Part shown: piece by piece, positions 21,697 through 31,010 of the stretch
Numbering within the stretch: the first letter of the stretch is position 1
Layout of the letters: every line of letters starts with the position of its first letter
Origin: Thauera sp. JM12B12
Lineage (GTDB): Bacteria; Pseudomonadota; Gammaproteobacteria; Burkholderiales; Rhodocyclaceae
Length of the DNA: 64,000 nt
NCBI RefSeq assembly: GCF_039614725.1
Contig: NZ_CP154859.1
Span: 1,550,001 to 1,614,000 of the forward strand
Reading direction: 5' to 3'
Notes under the pieces: generated by a model
Seen by the model: the letters and a program-made list of their open reading frames with translations, nothing else
Database searches by the model: none
Told to the model about the DNA's origin: nothing
Program-made: the position numbers and the translations under genes

Positions 21697-22434
21697 ATGG
21701 ACCGCCTGATCTACACCGCGATGACCGGCGCCAAGGGCACCATGGACCAGCAGGCGGCGGTCGCGCACAACCTCGCCAACGTCAATTCCACCGGCTTCCG
21801 CGCCGAGCTGCACAAGCTGCGCGCGGTCGAGGTGCAGACCGAGGCGTTGCGCACGCGCGCGTTCACGGTCGACGCCAGTATCGCCAACGACTTCACCGAA
21901 GGGCCCCTCCAGTTCACCGGCCGCCCTTACGACGTCGCGCTTGCCGGCAAGGGCTGGCTTGCGGTGCAGATGCCCGACGGCACCGAGGCCTACACCCGCA
22001 ACGGCAGCCTGGACGTGAGCGCCAACGGCGTGCTGCAGACCCGCGACGGCAGGCCGGTCCTGGGCGACGGCGGGCCGATCACGCTGCCGCCCGACACCGA
22101 AATCACGATCGGCGCCGACGGTTCGGTGTCCGCCTCGCAGCCCGACCAGCCCGGCGTGGTCAACGTCGTCGCCCAGCTCAAGCTGGTCAACCCGCCCGAA
22201 GCAGACCTGGTACGCGGCGACGATGGACTGTTCCGGGTGCAGGGCGGGGCGCCGGCGCCGGCCGATCCCGGCGTGCGCGTCGCCGGGGGCTACCTCGAGG
22301 GCAGCAACGTCAATGTCGTCGATCAGATGGTGCAGATGATCTCCCTCGCTCGTCAGTTCGAGATGCAGACGCGCATGCTGTCCACCGCCGAGCAGAACGA
22401 TCGCGCCGCCGCCCAGGTGCTCGCGCCGCGCTGA
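21697..22434 (+). CDS. flgF: flagellar proximal rod protein FlgF
   Basis: FlgF joins the proximal to the distal rod. The 245-residue protein begins MDRLIYTAMTGAKGTMDQQAAVAHNLANVNSTGFRAELH; the MDRLIYTAM start is diagnostic for FlgF. The end GSNVNVVDQMVQMISLARQFEMQTRMLSTAEQND is the axial C-terminal helix. It sits between flgE and flgG, as in other flg operons. Confidence 0.95.
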   Translation: MDRLIYTAMTGAKGTMDQQAAVAHNLANVNSTGFRAELHKLRAVEVQTEALRTRAFTVDASIANDFTEGPLQFTGRPYDVALAGKGWLAVQMPDGTEAYTRNGSLDVSANGVLQTRDGRPVLGDGGPITLPPDTEITIGADGSVSASQPDQPGVVNVVAQLKLVNPPEADLVRGDDGLFRVQGGAPAPADPGVRVAGGYLEGSNVNVVDQMVQMISLARQFEMQTRMLSTAEQNDRAAAQVLAPR

Positions 22435-22466
22435 TCGCGCCTGAGCGTCGGTCTCAGAGGATGGAT

Positions 22467-22481
22467 TAGCACGGTTTTTGC
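22467..22481 (+). promoter_or_regulatory. possible sigma-54 promoter before flgG
   Basis: TAGCAC-N5-TTGC lies in the 184-bp gap between flgF and flgG, 137 bp before the flgG ATG. The -12 is ideal; the -24 has A in place of the first G, which weakens the call. The leader between this element and flgG carries repeated CGGCAA half-sites and one perfect palindrome (22574-22588). Confidence 0.4.
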
Positions 22482-22573
22482 GTTGCTTATCGCGGGATGC
22501 TCGGTGACGGCGCAGGCCTAAACTGATTCCATCGAAAAATCGGCAAACCGGCAGCAATACGGCAAGAAATCGC

Positions 22574-22588
22574 CGGCAAATCCTGCCG
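22574..22588. promoter_or_regulatory. CGGCA-N5-TGCCG palindrome in flgG leader
   Basis: Perfect 5+5 inverted repeat with 5-bp spacer, 31 bp before the flgG ATG. Several further CGGCAA direct half-sites lie between 22541 and 22609. It lies downstream of the possible sigma-54 promoter at 22467, a position known for some flagellar enhancer-binding proteins of the FlrC type. Candidate operator, inferred. Confidence 0.5.
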
Positions 22589-22618
22589 CACCGGCAACGC
22601 ACGGCAAAGGAAACCATC

Positions 22619-23401
22619 ATGATCCGCTCACTGTGGACCGCCCGTACCGGGCTGGATGCCCAGCAAACCTCGCTGGACGTGATCTCCAACAACCTGGCCA
22701 ACGTCTCCACCAACGGCTTCAAGCGCCAGCGCGCGATCTTCGAGGACCTGCTGTACCAGACCATCCGCCAGCCCGGCGCGCAGTCGACGCAACAGACGCA
22801 GATCTCCAGCGGCTTGCAGATCGGCACCGGCGTCAAGCCCGTGGCCACCGAGCGCATCTTCACCCAGGGCACGCTGCAGCAGACCGGCGGTTCGCTCGAC
22901 GTCGCGGTGCAGGGCAACGGCTTCTTCCAGATCGCGATGCCCGACGGCACCACCGCCTATACCCGCGACGGCGCCTTCCAGCTCGACAGCCAGGGCAACG
23001 TGGTCACCGCCAGCGGCTATACGCTCGCCGACAACATCAACATTCCGGCCGACGCGCTGTCGGTGACGATCGGCAAGGACGGCACGGTGAGCGTGCTGCA
23101 GGCCGGCGGGGTGGCGCCGGTCGAGATCGGCGCCGTCCAGCTCGCCACCTTCGTCAATCCGGGCGGCCTGCAGGCAGCGGGCGAGAACCTGTTCTACGAG
23201 ACCGCCTCCAGCGGCGTGGCCACGCCCACCCAGCCCGGCACCAACGGCGCCGGCGTGCTCAACCAGGGCTACGTCGAGGTCTCCAACGTCAACGTCGCCG
23301 AAGAGCTGGTGAGCATGATCGTCACCCAGCGCGCCTACGAGCTCAACTCGCGCGCCATCTCGACCTCCGACCAGATGCTCGGCCGGCTGACCCAGCTCTG
23401 A
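22619..23401 (+). CDS. flgG: flagellar distal rod protein FlgG
   Basis: FlgG makes the distal rod. The 260-residue length is exactly that of Salmonella FlgG. Start [53 protein letters not shown] and end [43 protein letters not shown] are the strongly conserved family blocks. It restarts the operon after a 184-bp gap containing regulatory-looking sequence, so it may be both read-through from flgB and separately promoted. Confidence 0.97.
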   Translation: MIRSLWTARTGLDAQQTSLDVISNNLANVSTNGFKRQRAIFEDLLYQTIRQPGAQSTQQTQISSGLQIGTGVKPVATERIFTQGTLQQTGGSLDVAVQGNGFFQIAMPDGTTAYTRDGAFQLDSQGNVVTASGYTLADNINIPADALSVTIGKDGTVSVLQAGGVAPVEIGAVQLATFVNPGGLQAAGENLFYETASSGVATPTQPGTNGAGVLNQGYVEVSNVNVAEELVSMIVTQRAYELNSRAISTSDQMLGRLTQL

Positions 23402-23412
23402 GAACCGCCGTG

Positions 23413-24087
23413 ATGATGCGTTCCTCCGTACTTTCGCTCGCTGCGCTGCTCCTCGCCTCGGGCTGCGCGTCGATCTACCCGACCCCGCCGACCGCGGTGC
23501 ATCAGCCGATGACGGCGCGCCCGGAGGCTCGCGCGCAGGCCTTGCCCGCTACCGGTGCCATCTACCAGGCGGCCCAGGCCCGGCCGCTGTTCGAGGACCG
23601 GCGCGCGCGCCAGGTGGGCGACACCATCACCATCAACCTCGTCGAGCGCAACACCGCGCAGAAGAGCGCCAACGCCAACGCCACCCGCAACGGCAGCATG
23701 ACGGCCGGCATCGGGCCGATCAGCCGCCTGCCGCTGCGCGGCCTCAACGGCCTGGAGCTCGAGGCCGATGCGGAGTCGGATTTCGCCGGCAAGGGCGCAG
23801 CCGCGGCCAACAACGCCTTCAACGGCACGATCACCGTCACCGTGATCGACGTCTATCCCAACGGCAACCTGCTGGTGTCGGGCGAGAAGATGGTGGCGAT
23901 CAACCAGGGCAACGAATTCATCCGCTTCTCGGGCGTGATCAACCCCAACAACGTCACCGCCGCCAACACCGTGCAGTCCACCCAGGTCGCCGACGCGCGC
24001 ATCGAATACCGCGGCAGCGGCTTCATCGATGAATCCAACACCATGGGCTGGCTGCAGCGCTTCTTCGTCGCCATCATGCCGTTCTGA
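23413..24087 (+). CDS. flgH: flagellar L-ring lipoprotein FlgH
   Basis: FlgH forms the outer-membrane L-ring. The 224-residue product has a lipoprotein signal with lipobox LLASGC (acylated Cys about residue 18). Conserved blocks are [71 protein letters not shown] and [22 protein letters not shown]. Start choice is between ATGs at 23413 and 23416; I took the first. Eleven bases after flgG. Confidence 0.95.
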   Translation: MMRSSVLSLAALLLASGCASIYPTPPTAVHQPMTARPEARAQALPATGAIYQAAQARPLFEDRRARQVGDTITINLVERNTAQKSANANATRNGSMTAGIGPISRLPLRGLNGLELEADAESDFAGKGAAAANNAFNGTITVTVIDVYPNGNLLVSGEKMVAINQGNEFIRFSGVINPNNVTAANTVQSTQVADARIEYRGSGFIDESNTMGWLQRFFVAIMPF

Positions 24088-24098
24088 GGAGCCGCACC

Positions 24099-25223
24099 AT
24101 GTCGTACCTCGTCTCCTTGCTGTTACGTGCCGCGGTGGCCTTCATCGCGGCCAGCATCTTCTACACCGGCGCCTCGCAGGCCGCAGCCGAGCGCATCAAG
24201 GACCTCGCCTCGGTCGCCGGCGTGCGCGACAACCAGCTCGTCGGCTACGGTCTGGTCGTGGGTCTCGACGGCTCGGGCGACCAGACCACGCAGACGCCCT
24301 TCACCGTGCAGAGCATCATCAACATGCTCGGCAACATGGGCGTGACCCTGCCGCCGGGCACCAACCTGCAGCTGAAGAACGTCGCCGCGGTGATGGTCAC
24401 GGCGACCCTGCCGCCGTTTGCGCGCCCCGGGCAGCAGGTCGATGTCACCGTGTCCTCGATCGGCAACGCCAAGAGCCTGCGCGGTGGCACGCTGGTGATG
24501 ACGCCGCTCAAGGGTGCCGACGGCCAGGTGTACGCGATCGCCCAGGGCAACATGGCGGTGGGCGGCGCGGGCGCGCAGGGCGGCGGCGCCTCGCAGGTCA
24601 TCAACCATCTCTCCGCAGGCCGTATCCCCGGTGGCGCCACCGTCGAGCGCGGCGTGCCGACTGCGCTCGGCGAGGGCGATACCGTCACGTTCGAACTCAA
24701 CGACAGCGACTTCGGTACCGCACGCCGGGTGGTGGATGCGATCAACATCGCCTACCCGGGCGCCGCGCGCGCGCTCGACGGGCGCAGCATCCAGGTGCGC
24801 GCGCCGGCCGACTCGAGCGCACGCGTCGCCTTCCTGGGGCAGCTCGAGAACCTCGAGGTCACGCCCGTGCAACAGGCGGCCAAGGTCATCGTCAATTCGC
24901 GCACCGGCTCGGTGGTCATGAACCAGCGCGTCACGCTGCAGAACGTGGCGGTCGCGCACGGCAACCTCACCGTCACCGTCAACACCGAGGCCCAGGTCAG
25001 CCAGCCCGCGCCGCTCTCGCGCGGCCAGACAGTCGTCACCCAGACCGGCCAGGTGGACATCGCCCAGGACGGTGGGGCCTTGTTCAATCTGCGCGGCGGC
25101 ACCAACCTCGCCGACGTGGTCAAGGCGCTCAATGCGCTCGGCGCCAAGCCGATGGACCTCGTCAGCATCCTGCAGGCGATGAAGGCCGCCGGCGCGCTGC
25201 GCGCCGAGCTCGAGGTGATCTGA
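24099..25223 (+). CDS. flgI: flagellar P-ring protein FlgI
   Basis: FlgI forms the periplasmic P-ring around the rod. The 374-residue length is typical. A signal peptide ([24 protein letters not shown]) precedes the conserved [39 protein letters not shown]. Other family blocks: [31 protein letters not shown] and, at the end, [38 protein letters not shown]. Its chaperone FlgA is encoded at 17778-18506. Confidence 0.97.
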   Translation: MSYLVSLLLRAAVAFIAASIFYTGASQAAAERIKDLASVAGVRDNQLVGYGLVVGLDGSGDQTTQTPFTVQSIINMLGNMGVTLPPGTNLQLKNVAAVMVTATLPPFARPGQQVDVTVSSIGNAKSLRGGTLVMTPLKGADGQVYAIAQGNMAVGGAGAQGGGASQVINHLSAGRIPGGATVERGVPTALGEGDTVTFELNDSDFGTARRVVDAINIAYPGAARALDGRSIQVRAPADSSARVAFLGQLENLEVTPVQQAAKVIVNSRTGSVVMNQRVTLQNVAVAHGNLTVTVNTEAQVSQPAPLSRGQTVVTQTGQVDIAQDGGALFNLRGGTNLADVVKALNALGAKPMDLVSILQAMKAAGALRAELEVI

Positions 25224-25233
25224 GGGCGCAGCC

Positions 25234-26346
25234 ATGAACGCCGGCTTCCAGCTCAACGCCTTCGACCCCAACTCGCTCGGCGATCTCAAGCGCCTGGCGC
25301 GCACCGACGGTGAGTCCGATGCCGCCTTGCGGGCCGCGGCCAAGCAGTTCGAGGCGCTGTTCCTGCAGATGGTCATGAAGTCCATGCGCGACGCGACGCC
25401 GGCGAGCAGCCTGATGGACAGCGAGCAGACCAAGATGTACCAGAGCCTGCTCGACCAGCAGATGGCGCTGAACATGTCTCAGGCCAGAGGCACCGGCCTG
25501 TCCGAGGTCATCTTTCGCCAGCTCGGCGGCAAGACCGGGCCTGCGGGGGCCGGATCGTCCGTCGACGGCCAGGCGGCCGAGGCTGCGGGCGGCGTAGGGG
25601 ACAATGGCATCGCCCGTGCCGGCAACAATGGCTTCGATCTCGCCAACGTCGTCCGCCGACCGGCAATTCCTGCCGTCCGCGCGCGTGAGCTGGAAGCTTC
25701 TGCCGCTGCCGACCTTGCCGGTTTGCCGGAAGCGGCACGCGTGCCGGGCATGGGCGCGGGGGTTGGGGCGGGGCGTTTCTCCGCGGCCTCGATCTACGAG
25801 AAGGCGGCGCTCGAGGCCCGGCTCAACGCGGCCGTGCGCAGCGCACGCGACGCCACCGGCGCGGTCTCGCAATCGGCCAGGGATTTCGTCGCCGAGGTGT
25901 GGCCGCATGCGGTGGAGGCCAGCCGCAAGACCGGCGTCCCGCCGCAGTTCATGGTTGCGCAAGCCGCGCTCGAGACCGGTTGGGGGCAGAAACAGTTGCG
26001 CCATGCCGACGGCAGCCCGAGCCACAACCTCTTCAACATCAAGGCCGGCAGCGCCTGGACCGGTCGCACCGTGGCGCGTGACGTCGTCGAGTACGCCAAC
26101 GGCCAGGCCTACACCGAGGCCTCGCGTTTTCGCGCCTATGGTTCGTATGCCGAGTCCTTCCGCGACTACGCCAACCTGATCTCACGCAGCCCGCGCTACG
26201 CCGACGTGCTCGGGCAGACCGATCCGGCCGCGTTCGCGCGCAGCCTTCAGGACGCGGGCTACGCCACCGATCCGATGTACGCCGACAAGCTCACCCGCAT
26301 CATCGGCGGCAATACCTTGCGCAATGCGCTCGCGATGGCGGGCTGA
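25234..26346 (+). CDS. flgJ: bifunctional rod-assembly protein and peptidoglycan hydrolase FlgJ
   Basis: FlgJ caps the growing rod and opens peptidoglycan. The 370-residue product has two domains. The N-terminal rod-binding part (about 20-100) contains AAKQFEALFLQMVMKSMRDATP. The C-terminal glucosaminidase (about 205-365) shows KTGVPPQFMVAQAALETGWGQ with the catalytic Glu, SHNLFNIKAG and SFRDYANLISRSPRY. The linker (about 100-200) is variable and holds the palindrome at 25661-25675 in its DNA. Confidence 0.95.
   Translation: MNAGFQLNAFDPNSLGDLKRLARTDGESDAALRAAAKQFEALFLQMVMKSMRDATPASSLMDSEQTKMYQSLLDQQMALNMSQARGTGLSEVIFRQLGGKTGPAGAGSSVDGQAAEAAGGVGDNGIARAGNNGFDLANVVRRPAIPAVRARELEASAAADLAGLPEAARVPGMGAGVGAGRFSAASIYEKAALEARLNAAVRSARDATGAVSQSARDFVAEVWPHAVEASRKTGVPPQFMVAQAALETGWGQKQLRHADGSPSHNLFNIKAGSAWTGRTVARDVVEYANGQAYTEASRFRAYGSYAESFRDYANLISRSPRYADVLGQTDPAAFARSLQDAGYATDPMYADKLTRIIGGNTLRNALAMAG
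25661..25675. promoter_or_regulatory. CGGCA-N5-TGCCG palindrome inside flgJ
   Basis: Perfect 5+5 palindrome in the poorly conserved inter-domain linker of flgJ, about 690 bp upstream of the sigma-54 promoter of flgK. A near-copy with 4-bp spacer (CGGCACGCGTGCCG) occurs about 50 bp later. Candidate remote enhancer site, inferred only. Confidence 0.35.
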
Positions 26347-26365
26347 TCGCGCGGCTGACGGGGGC

Positions 26366-26381
26366 TGGCAGGGATCTTGCA
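26366..26381 (+). promoter_or_regulatory. sigma-54 promoter before flgK
   Basis: TGGCAG-N5-TTGCA, nearly the full -24/-12 consensus, lies in the 70-bp gap between flgJ and flgK, 35 bp before the flgK ATG. It would separate flgKL and the downstream lipoprotein as their own transcription unit. Confidence 0.75.
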
Positions 26382-26416
26382 TGTAAGGCCTGAAACCAGC
26401 GCATCAGGGAAACAAC

Positions 26417-28387
26417 ATGTCGTCCTTGCTCAACATCGGGCTCACCGGCCTGAATGCCTCGCAGGCCTACCTCAACACCACGAGCCACAACATCGCCAAC
26501 GCGGCGACGCCGGGCTATCACCGCCAGAGCGTCACCCAGGAGGCGCGTGATCCGCAGTACTTCGGCGGCGCCTTCTTCGGCACCGGCACGCAGATCACCG
26601 GCGTCAAGCGCGCCTACAGCGAGCTGCTCGAGACCCAGGTGTTGAGCGCCGACAACCGGCGCGCGGAATATGCGGCATACAACCGCTTCATCTCCCAGGT
26701 CGACAACGTGCTCGCGGATTCCGACACCGGCCTCACCCCGGCGCTCAACGAGTTCTTCGGTGCGCTGCAGAGCGTGTCGTCCAACCCGACCAACGTTGCC
26801 GCGCGGCAGGCGCTGATTTCCTCCGGCGAGACGCTGGTCGCACGCTTCCAGACCCTCGATGCGCGCATCGGCGAGATTGCCCAGGGCGTCGAGACCGACA
26901 TCGCGACGACGATGGTCAGCATCAACGGCTACGCGGCCGCGATCGCCGAGCTGAACCAGCGTATCGCCGTGTCGCAGAGCAGCGCGGGCGGCGGGGCGGC
27001 CAACGACCTGCTCGACCAGCGCGACCAGGCGATCGCCGAGCTCAACAAGCTGGTGAAGGTCAATGCGGTCCCGCAGCGCGATGGCTCGCTGTCGATCTTC
27101 ATCGGTTCGGGGCAAGCGCTGGTGCTGGGCACCACGGCCAAGGAGCTGTCGATGGGCGACACGCTCGACGAGAACGGCCGGCCGATGGTACTGATCAGCG
27201 GCTCCGGCGGCAGCAAGATACCGCTGGCCGAGAATCTGATCACCGGCGGCGAGCTTGGCGGCCTGCTCGCGGTGCGCCGTGATGGCATGGAGCCGGCGCA
27301 ACGCAGCCTGGGACTGATCGCCACCACGCTGGCGACTGCCTTCAACGAGCAGCACAAGCTGGGCATCGACCTCGATGGGGAACTCGGCCGCAACTTCTTC
27401 TCTCTCGGCCAACCACGCGTGGAGCCTGGCTCCAGCGGCGTGGGGGTCCGGATCGATCCGGCGGAACTGGCCGCGCTCACCGGGAGCGATTACGAGATTC
27501 GCAACGATGCAGGCAGCTATTCAATCACCGACATCGGCAGCGGGGATACGCGTCCGCTCACCGTTAATGGGGCGGGTGAAGCCACCTTCGGCGGTTTGAG
27601 CTTGAGTGGGCTCGGTGGTGTGGCGGCAGGCCAGCGCGTATTCGTCTATCCGACACGCTACGCCGCCTCGAGCATCGCGATGGCGGTCACGGATCCGCGC
27701 GATGTCGCTGCGGCCGCGCCGGTCAGCGTTAGCGTTGCCGAGGGCAATGCGGGTTCCGCGCGTGTCTCCGACGTTCGCGTGACGAATGTTGACGGCATGG
27801 CGGAGCTCAGCGGAGCGCTCAAGGACTTTTCCATTCCGATGACGTTCTCGGAGGCTGGAGGTGTATTTACGCTCGGAACTGTCGCGCCGTACTCCTTCGT
27901 TGGAGATGCGACTTACCAGCCCGCGACGGAAGGCGGTGGAAAGGTGTTCACGCTCAGGGACAACACCCTTGGGTTCGCCTTTGAATTCAAGCTTTCCGGG
28001 ACACCTGCCGTTACAGACAGCATCACGTTTGCCGACAACGCGGGGGGCATCGCCGACAACCGCAATGCGGCGCTGCTCGGCGCGCTACAGACCGAGAAGT
28101 TGATGTTCGGTGCCGGCACAACAGGAACCCCCACGGCCACGCTCAACAACGCCTATGCTCAGATGGTGGCCAAGATTGGCAGCAAGACGCGAGAGGTGCA
28201 GGCGGGCGAGCGCACGCAGGGCTCGTTGCTGGCGCAGGCTACGGCGGCGCGGGATTCGGTATCGGGTGTGAACCTGGACGAGGAGGCCGCCAACCTGGTC
28301 CGATTCCAGCAGACCTACCAGGCGGCGGGACGGGTGATGTCGGTGGCGCAGCGCCTGTTCGACGAGATGCTGGCGATCGGCCGCTGA
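26417..28387 (+). CDS. flgK: flagellar hook-associated protein 1 (FlgK)
   Basis: FlgK joins hook and filament. The 656-residue product starts MSSLLNIGLTGLNASQAYLNTTSHNIANAATPGYHRQ and ends DSVSGVNLDEEAANLVRFQQTYQAAGRVMSVAQRLFDEML, both diagnostic. The central part (about 330-560) is a large variable domain whose DNA (about 27480-28060) is visibly less GC-rich and uses codons such as GTT, GGT and ACG more often than its neighbours. Export chaperone FlgN is at 16881-17372. Confidence 0.95.
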   Translation: MSSLLNIGLTGLNASQAYLNTTSHNIANAATPGYHRQSVTQEARDPQYFGGAFFGTGTQITGVKRAYSELLETQVLSADNRRAEYAAYNRFISQVDNVLADSDTGLTPALNEFFGALQSVSSNPTNVAARQALISSGETLVARFQTLDARIGEIAQGVETDIATTMVSINGYAAAIAELNQRIAVSQSSAGGGAANDLLDQRDQAIAELNKLVKVNAVPQRDGSLSIFIGSGQALVLGTTAKELSMGDTLDENGRPMVLISGSGGSKIPLAENLITGGELGGLLAVRRDGMEPAQRSLGLIATTLATAFNEQHKLGIDLDGELGRNFFSLGQPRVEPGSSGVGVRIDPAELAALTGSDYEIRNDAGSYSITDIGSGDTRPLTVNGAGEATFGGLSLSGLGGVAAGQRVFVYPTRYAASSIAMAVTDPRDVAAAAPVSVSVAEGNAGSARVSDVRVTNVDGMAELSGALKDFSIPMTFSEAGGVFTLGTVAPYSFVGDATYQPATEGGGKVFTLRDNTLGFAFEFKLSGTPAVTDSITFADNAGGIADNRNAALLGALQTEKLMFGAGTTGTPTATLNNAYAQMVAKIGSKTREVQAGERTQGSLLAQATAARDSVSGVNLDEEAANLVRFQQTYQAAGRVMSVAQRLFDEMLAIGR

Positions 28388-28400
28388 GGGAGAACGCATC

Positions 28401-29330
28401 ATGCGTGTATCGACCAACATGATTTACGACCAGGGCGTGCGCGCCCTGCAGATGCAGTCCGCAGCACTGCTCTACACGGGGCAGCAGATCGCCACCGGGC
28501 GCAAGATCCTCACGCCGGCCGACGACCCGGTGGCCTCGGCACGCGCGCTCGACGTCACCCAGTCGCGCAGCGTCAACCAGCAGTTCGCCACCAACCAGGG
28601 CTACGCCGAAGACGCGCTCAAGCTGGTCGAGGGGCAGCTGGTGGGTGCAGGCGAGATCATCCAGTACGCGCGCGAAAGGGCGTTGGCGGCGGGTAATCCC
28701 GCGCTGTCGGATTCGGACCGCAAGTCGATTGCCACCGATCTTCGCGCGCAGTTTGACGCGATGCTCGCCATCGCGAACACGCGTGACGCCAACGGTGACT
28801 ACCTGTTCGCTGGCTACAAGTCGAATACTGTGCCTTTTGCCGGGCTTTCGGTGACACCGGCTGACCCAGCGAAACCCGTCTTCGATAGCGCCAAATACGA
28901 AGGAGATCAGGGTACGCGGACCATGCAGGTATCGTCATCGCGCTTCATGCCGGTGAGCTTCGGTGGTGAGACGGTGTTCGGAGGCGAGAACGACAGCGTA
29001 TTCAAGGTGCTCGGCGAGTTTGTCAGTGCGCTGGAGGCTGGTGGTGCGGTGAGCGGCGCTGTGAGTGATGCGCTGGACGGTCTGGATGCAAGCCTCGACC
29101 GCGTCCTGACCACGCGCGCACAGATTGGCTCGCAACTCGTCGAGGTCGAGCAGCTCGGCTTCATCGGCAGCGACCTCGACCTGCAGTACGCCACTACGCT
29201 GTCGAACCTGCAGGACCTCGACTACAACGAGGCCATCTCCCGCCTGACCCAGCAGCAGACTTACCTGCAGGCCGCGCAGCAGTCCTTCCTGAAGACGACG
29301 GGCCTGTCGCTCTTCAACTACCTGAGCTGA
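28401..29330 (+). CDS. flgL: flagellar hook-associated protein 3 (FlgL)
   Basis: FlgL is the second hook-filament junction protein. The 309-residue product starts MRVSTNMIYDQGVRALQMQSAALLYTGQQIATGRKILTPADDPVASARAL, the flagellin-like N-terminal block of FlgL. It ends LDYNEAISRLTQQQTYLQAAQQSFLKTTGLSLFNYLS, typical of the family. Thirteen bases after flgK, preceded by a GAGGGAG site. Confidence 0.95.
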   Translation: MRVSTNMIYDQGVRALQMQSAALLYTGQQIATGRKILTPADDPVASARALDVTQSRSVNQQFATNQGYAEDALKLVEGQLVGAGEIIQYARERALAAGNPALSDSDRKSIATDLRAQFDAMLAIANTRDANGDYLFAGYKSNTVPFAGLSVTPADPAKPVFDSAKYEGDQGTRTMQVSSSRFMPVSFGGETVFGGENDSVFKVLGEFVSALEAGGAVSGAVSDALDGLDASLDRVLTTRAQIGSQLVEVEQLGFIGSDLDLQYATTLSNLQDLDYNEAISRLTQQQTYLQAAQQSFLKTTGLSLFNYLS

Positions 29331-29333
29331 GCC

Positions 29334-29816
29334 ATGCGTCGCGCTGCGCTTGCCGTTTCCACTGCCGTGGCGCTGCTTGCCGGCTGCGCCACGGACGGGG
29401 AGGGGCCGCGCGTGGGCGAACGTGCGGTCAAGCTTTCCGCGCCGGTCGCACTGGCGGCGGGCATCGTGTGGATGGCGAGCGAGCTCGAATACCTCGATCC
29501 GGAGTACCTCGCCGGCGCGCTCGTCGCCTACGCCATCTACGATCCGCTGGCGCCGACCTGGCGGATCGACGTCAGCCGCACGGGCGAGGACCGTGTGCGC
29601 ATGGATCTGCGCATGAAGGCGCTGGCCAGCGGCGGCGAGGGCGAGGCGCGCCAGGTGTTCCTGCGCAATGCACGCCAGGTGGTGGAGGCGGGCGGCTTCG
29701 CCGGTTTCGACGTCGTCCGCTACGAGGAAGGCATCGAATCGACGCGGCCCTTCGCGCGCCGATTCGCGAGCGGGGAGATCCGCCTCGTGCGTTCGCGGAC
29801 CTTTCCCGAGCTATAG
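29334..29816 (+). CDS. uncharacterised lipoprotein at the end of the flgKL unit
   Basis: A 160-residue protein starting only 3 bases after flgL, hence probably co-transcribed. The signal is a lipoprotein one (ALAVSTAVALLAGC, Cys about residue 18). The mature part contains a hydrophobic stretch VALAAGIVWMASELEYLDPEYLAGALVAYAIYDP and then a soluble region that could be beta-rich (WRIDVSRTGEDRVRMDLRMKAL). I do not recognise the family. A role in flagellar or outer-membrane function is suggested by position only. Confidence 0.75.
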   Translation: MRRAALAVSTAVALLAGCATDGEGPRVGERAVKLSAPVALAAGIVWMASELEYLDPEYLAGALVAYAIYDPLAPTWRIDVSRTGEDRVRMDLRMKALASGGEGEARQVFLRNARQVVEAGGFAGFDVVRYEEGIESTRPFARRFASGEIRLVRSRTFPEL

Positions 29817-29831
29817 CGGCAGGGTGGCGGC

Positions 29832-29847
29832 GCGGGCACTGGCCCGC
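29832..29847. terminator. hairpin between convergent lipoprotein gene and fliR
   Basis: GCGGGC-ACTG-GCCCGC forms a perfect 6-bp stem with 4-base loop between the stop codons of the two convergent units. There is no clear T-run on either side, so termination here is only plausible. Confidence 0.35.
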
Positions 29848-29848
29848 C

Positions 29849-30646
29849 TCAGCCCGGCGGCAGCGGGGCGAGCGCATCGAGCAGCACGCCGATGCTGTCG
29901 AAGCCGCGGTCGAACAGGCTCTGCAGCACCGGCGCGAAGTTGGTCATGATCAGCAGCACGCCGATGAAGCCGGCGGTGAGCGTGATCGGGAAACCCACCG
30001 CGAACAGGTTGAGCTGCGGCGCCGCGCGCGTGAGCACGCCGAGCGCGATGTTGGCCACCAGCAGCATGGCGATGATCGGCATCGACAGCAGCAGTCCGGC
30101 CGCGAACACGGTGATGCCCGCGCGCGCGATGAAGCCCCAGCCGCCGGCGTTGAGCGGGGCCGTCGTCACCGGTAGCCATTCGAAGCTGCGCACGACGACG
30201 TCGATCATCAGCAGATGCCCGTTCACCGCCAGGAAGAGCAGGGTGGCGAGCAGGTTCAGGAAGTCCGACAGTACCGCCGTCTGGCCGCCGGCGTCGGGGT
30301 CGAAGAAGATCGCGAACGACAGGCCCATCTGCATGCCGATCAGGGCGCCGGCCATGTCCACCGCGGCGAACACGATGCGCATCATGAAGCCGATGGCGAT
30401 GCCGATGAAGATCTGCTGCACGAAGATCGCCAAGCCGAGTCCGCCGCCCGGCGGCACCTGCGGCATCGGTGGCATGACCGGCAGCACGGCGATCGCCACG
30501 CCCATGCCGATGGCAAGGCGCACGCGCACCGAGACGCCACGGTTGGAAAACACCGGCGCCGACGAGAACAGCCCGAGCAGGCGCGCGAGCGGGAACATCA
30601 GCGCAGCGATCCAGGCATCGAGCTGGGCGGCGGTGACGTCGATCAT
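29849..30646 (-). CDS. fliR: flagellar export gate protein FliR
   Basis: FliR is part of the FliPQR export channel. The 265-residue, highly hydrophobic product shows six membrane segments and the family blocks APVFSNRGVSVRVRLAIGMGVAI, FVQQIFIGIAIGFMMRIVFAAVDMAGALIGMQMGLSFA and FLAVNGHLLMI. It is the last gene of the fliLMNOPQR run, followed by a convergent lipoprotein gene. Confidence 0.96.
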   Translation of the reverse strand: MIDVTAAQLDAWIAALMFPLARLLGLFSSAPVFSNRGVSVRVRLAIGMGVAIAVLPVMPPMPQVPPGGGLGLAIFVQQIFIGIAIGFMMRIVFAAVDMAGALIGMQMGLSFAIFFDPDAGGQTAVLSDFLNLLATLLFLAVNGHLLMIDVVVRSFEWLPVTTAPLNAGGWGFIARAGITVFAAGLLLSMPIIAMLLVANIALGVLTRAAPQLNLFAVGFPITLTAGFIGVLLIMTNFAPVLQSLFDRGFDSIGVLLDALAPLPPG

Positions 30647-30715
30647 GGTTGAGCGCGCATGGAACCGGGCTGCGAACGGGGGAAGCGGCGGGTGGCGAGG
30701 CGGCCGTCGGCCGCG

Positions 30716-30985
30716 CTAGCCGATCATTGCCGGAATCGACTCGAACAGGCGGCGCATGAAGTCGGTGAGCACGGTGATCATCCACGGCCCCGCCAGCACC
30801 AGGGTGACGAAGATCGCCACCAGCTTGGGCACGAAAGACAGGGTCATCTCGTTGATCTGGGTGGCGGCCTGGAAGATGCTGATGATCAGGCCGGTGGCGA
30901 GCGCAGCGACGAACAGCGGCGCCGACACCAGCAGGGTGACCTCGATGGCCTGGCGGCCGAGTTCGATGACGGCGGTGGGGGTCAT
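30716..30985 (-). CDS. fliQ: flagellar export gate protein FliQ
   Basis: An 89-residue protein with two transmembrane helices, the invariant FliQ layout: MTPTAVIELGRQAIEVTLLVSAPLFVAALATGLIISIFQAATQINEMTLSFVPKL and AIFVTLVLAGPWMITVLTDF. Length equals Salmonella FliQ. It forms the export channel with FliP and FliR. Confidence 0.96.
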   Translation of the reverse strand: MTPTAVIELGRQAIEVTLLVSAPLFVAALATGLIISIFQAATQINEMTLSFVPKLVAIFVTLVLAGPWMITVLTDFMRRLFESIPAMIG

Positions 30986-31010
30986 GTCGGTTCTCCTCGG
31001 GGGGCGCTCG

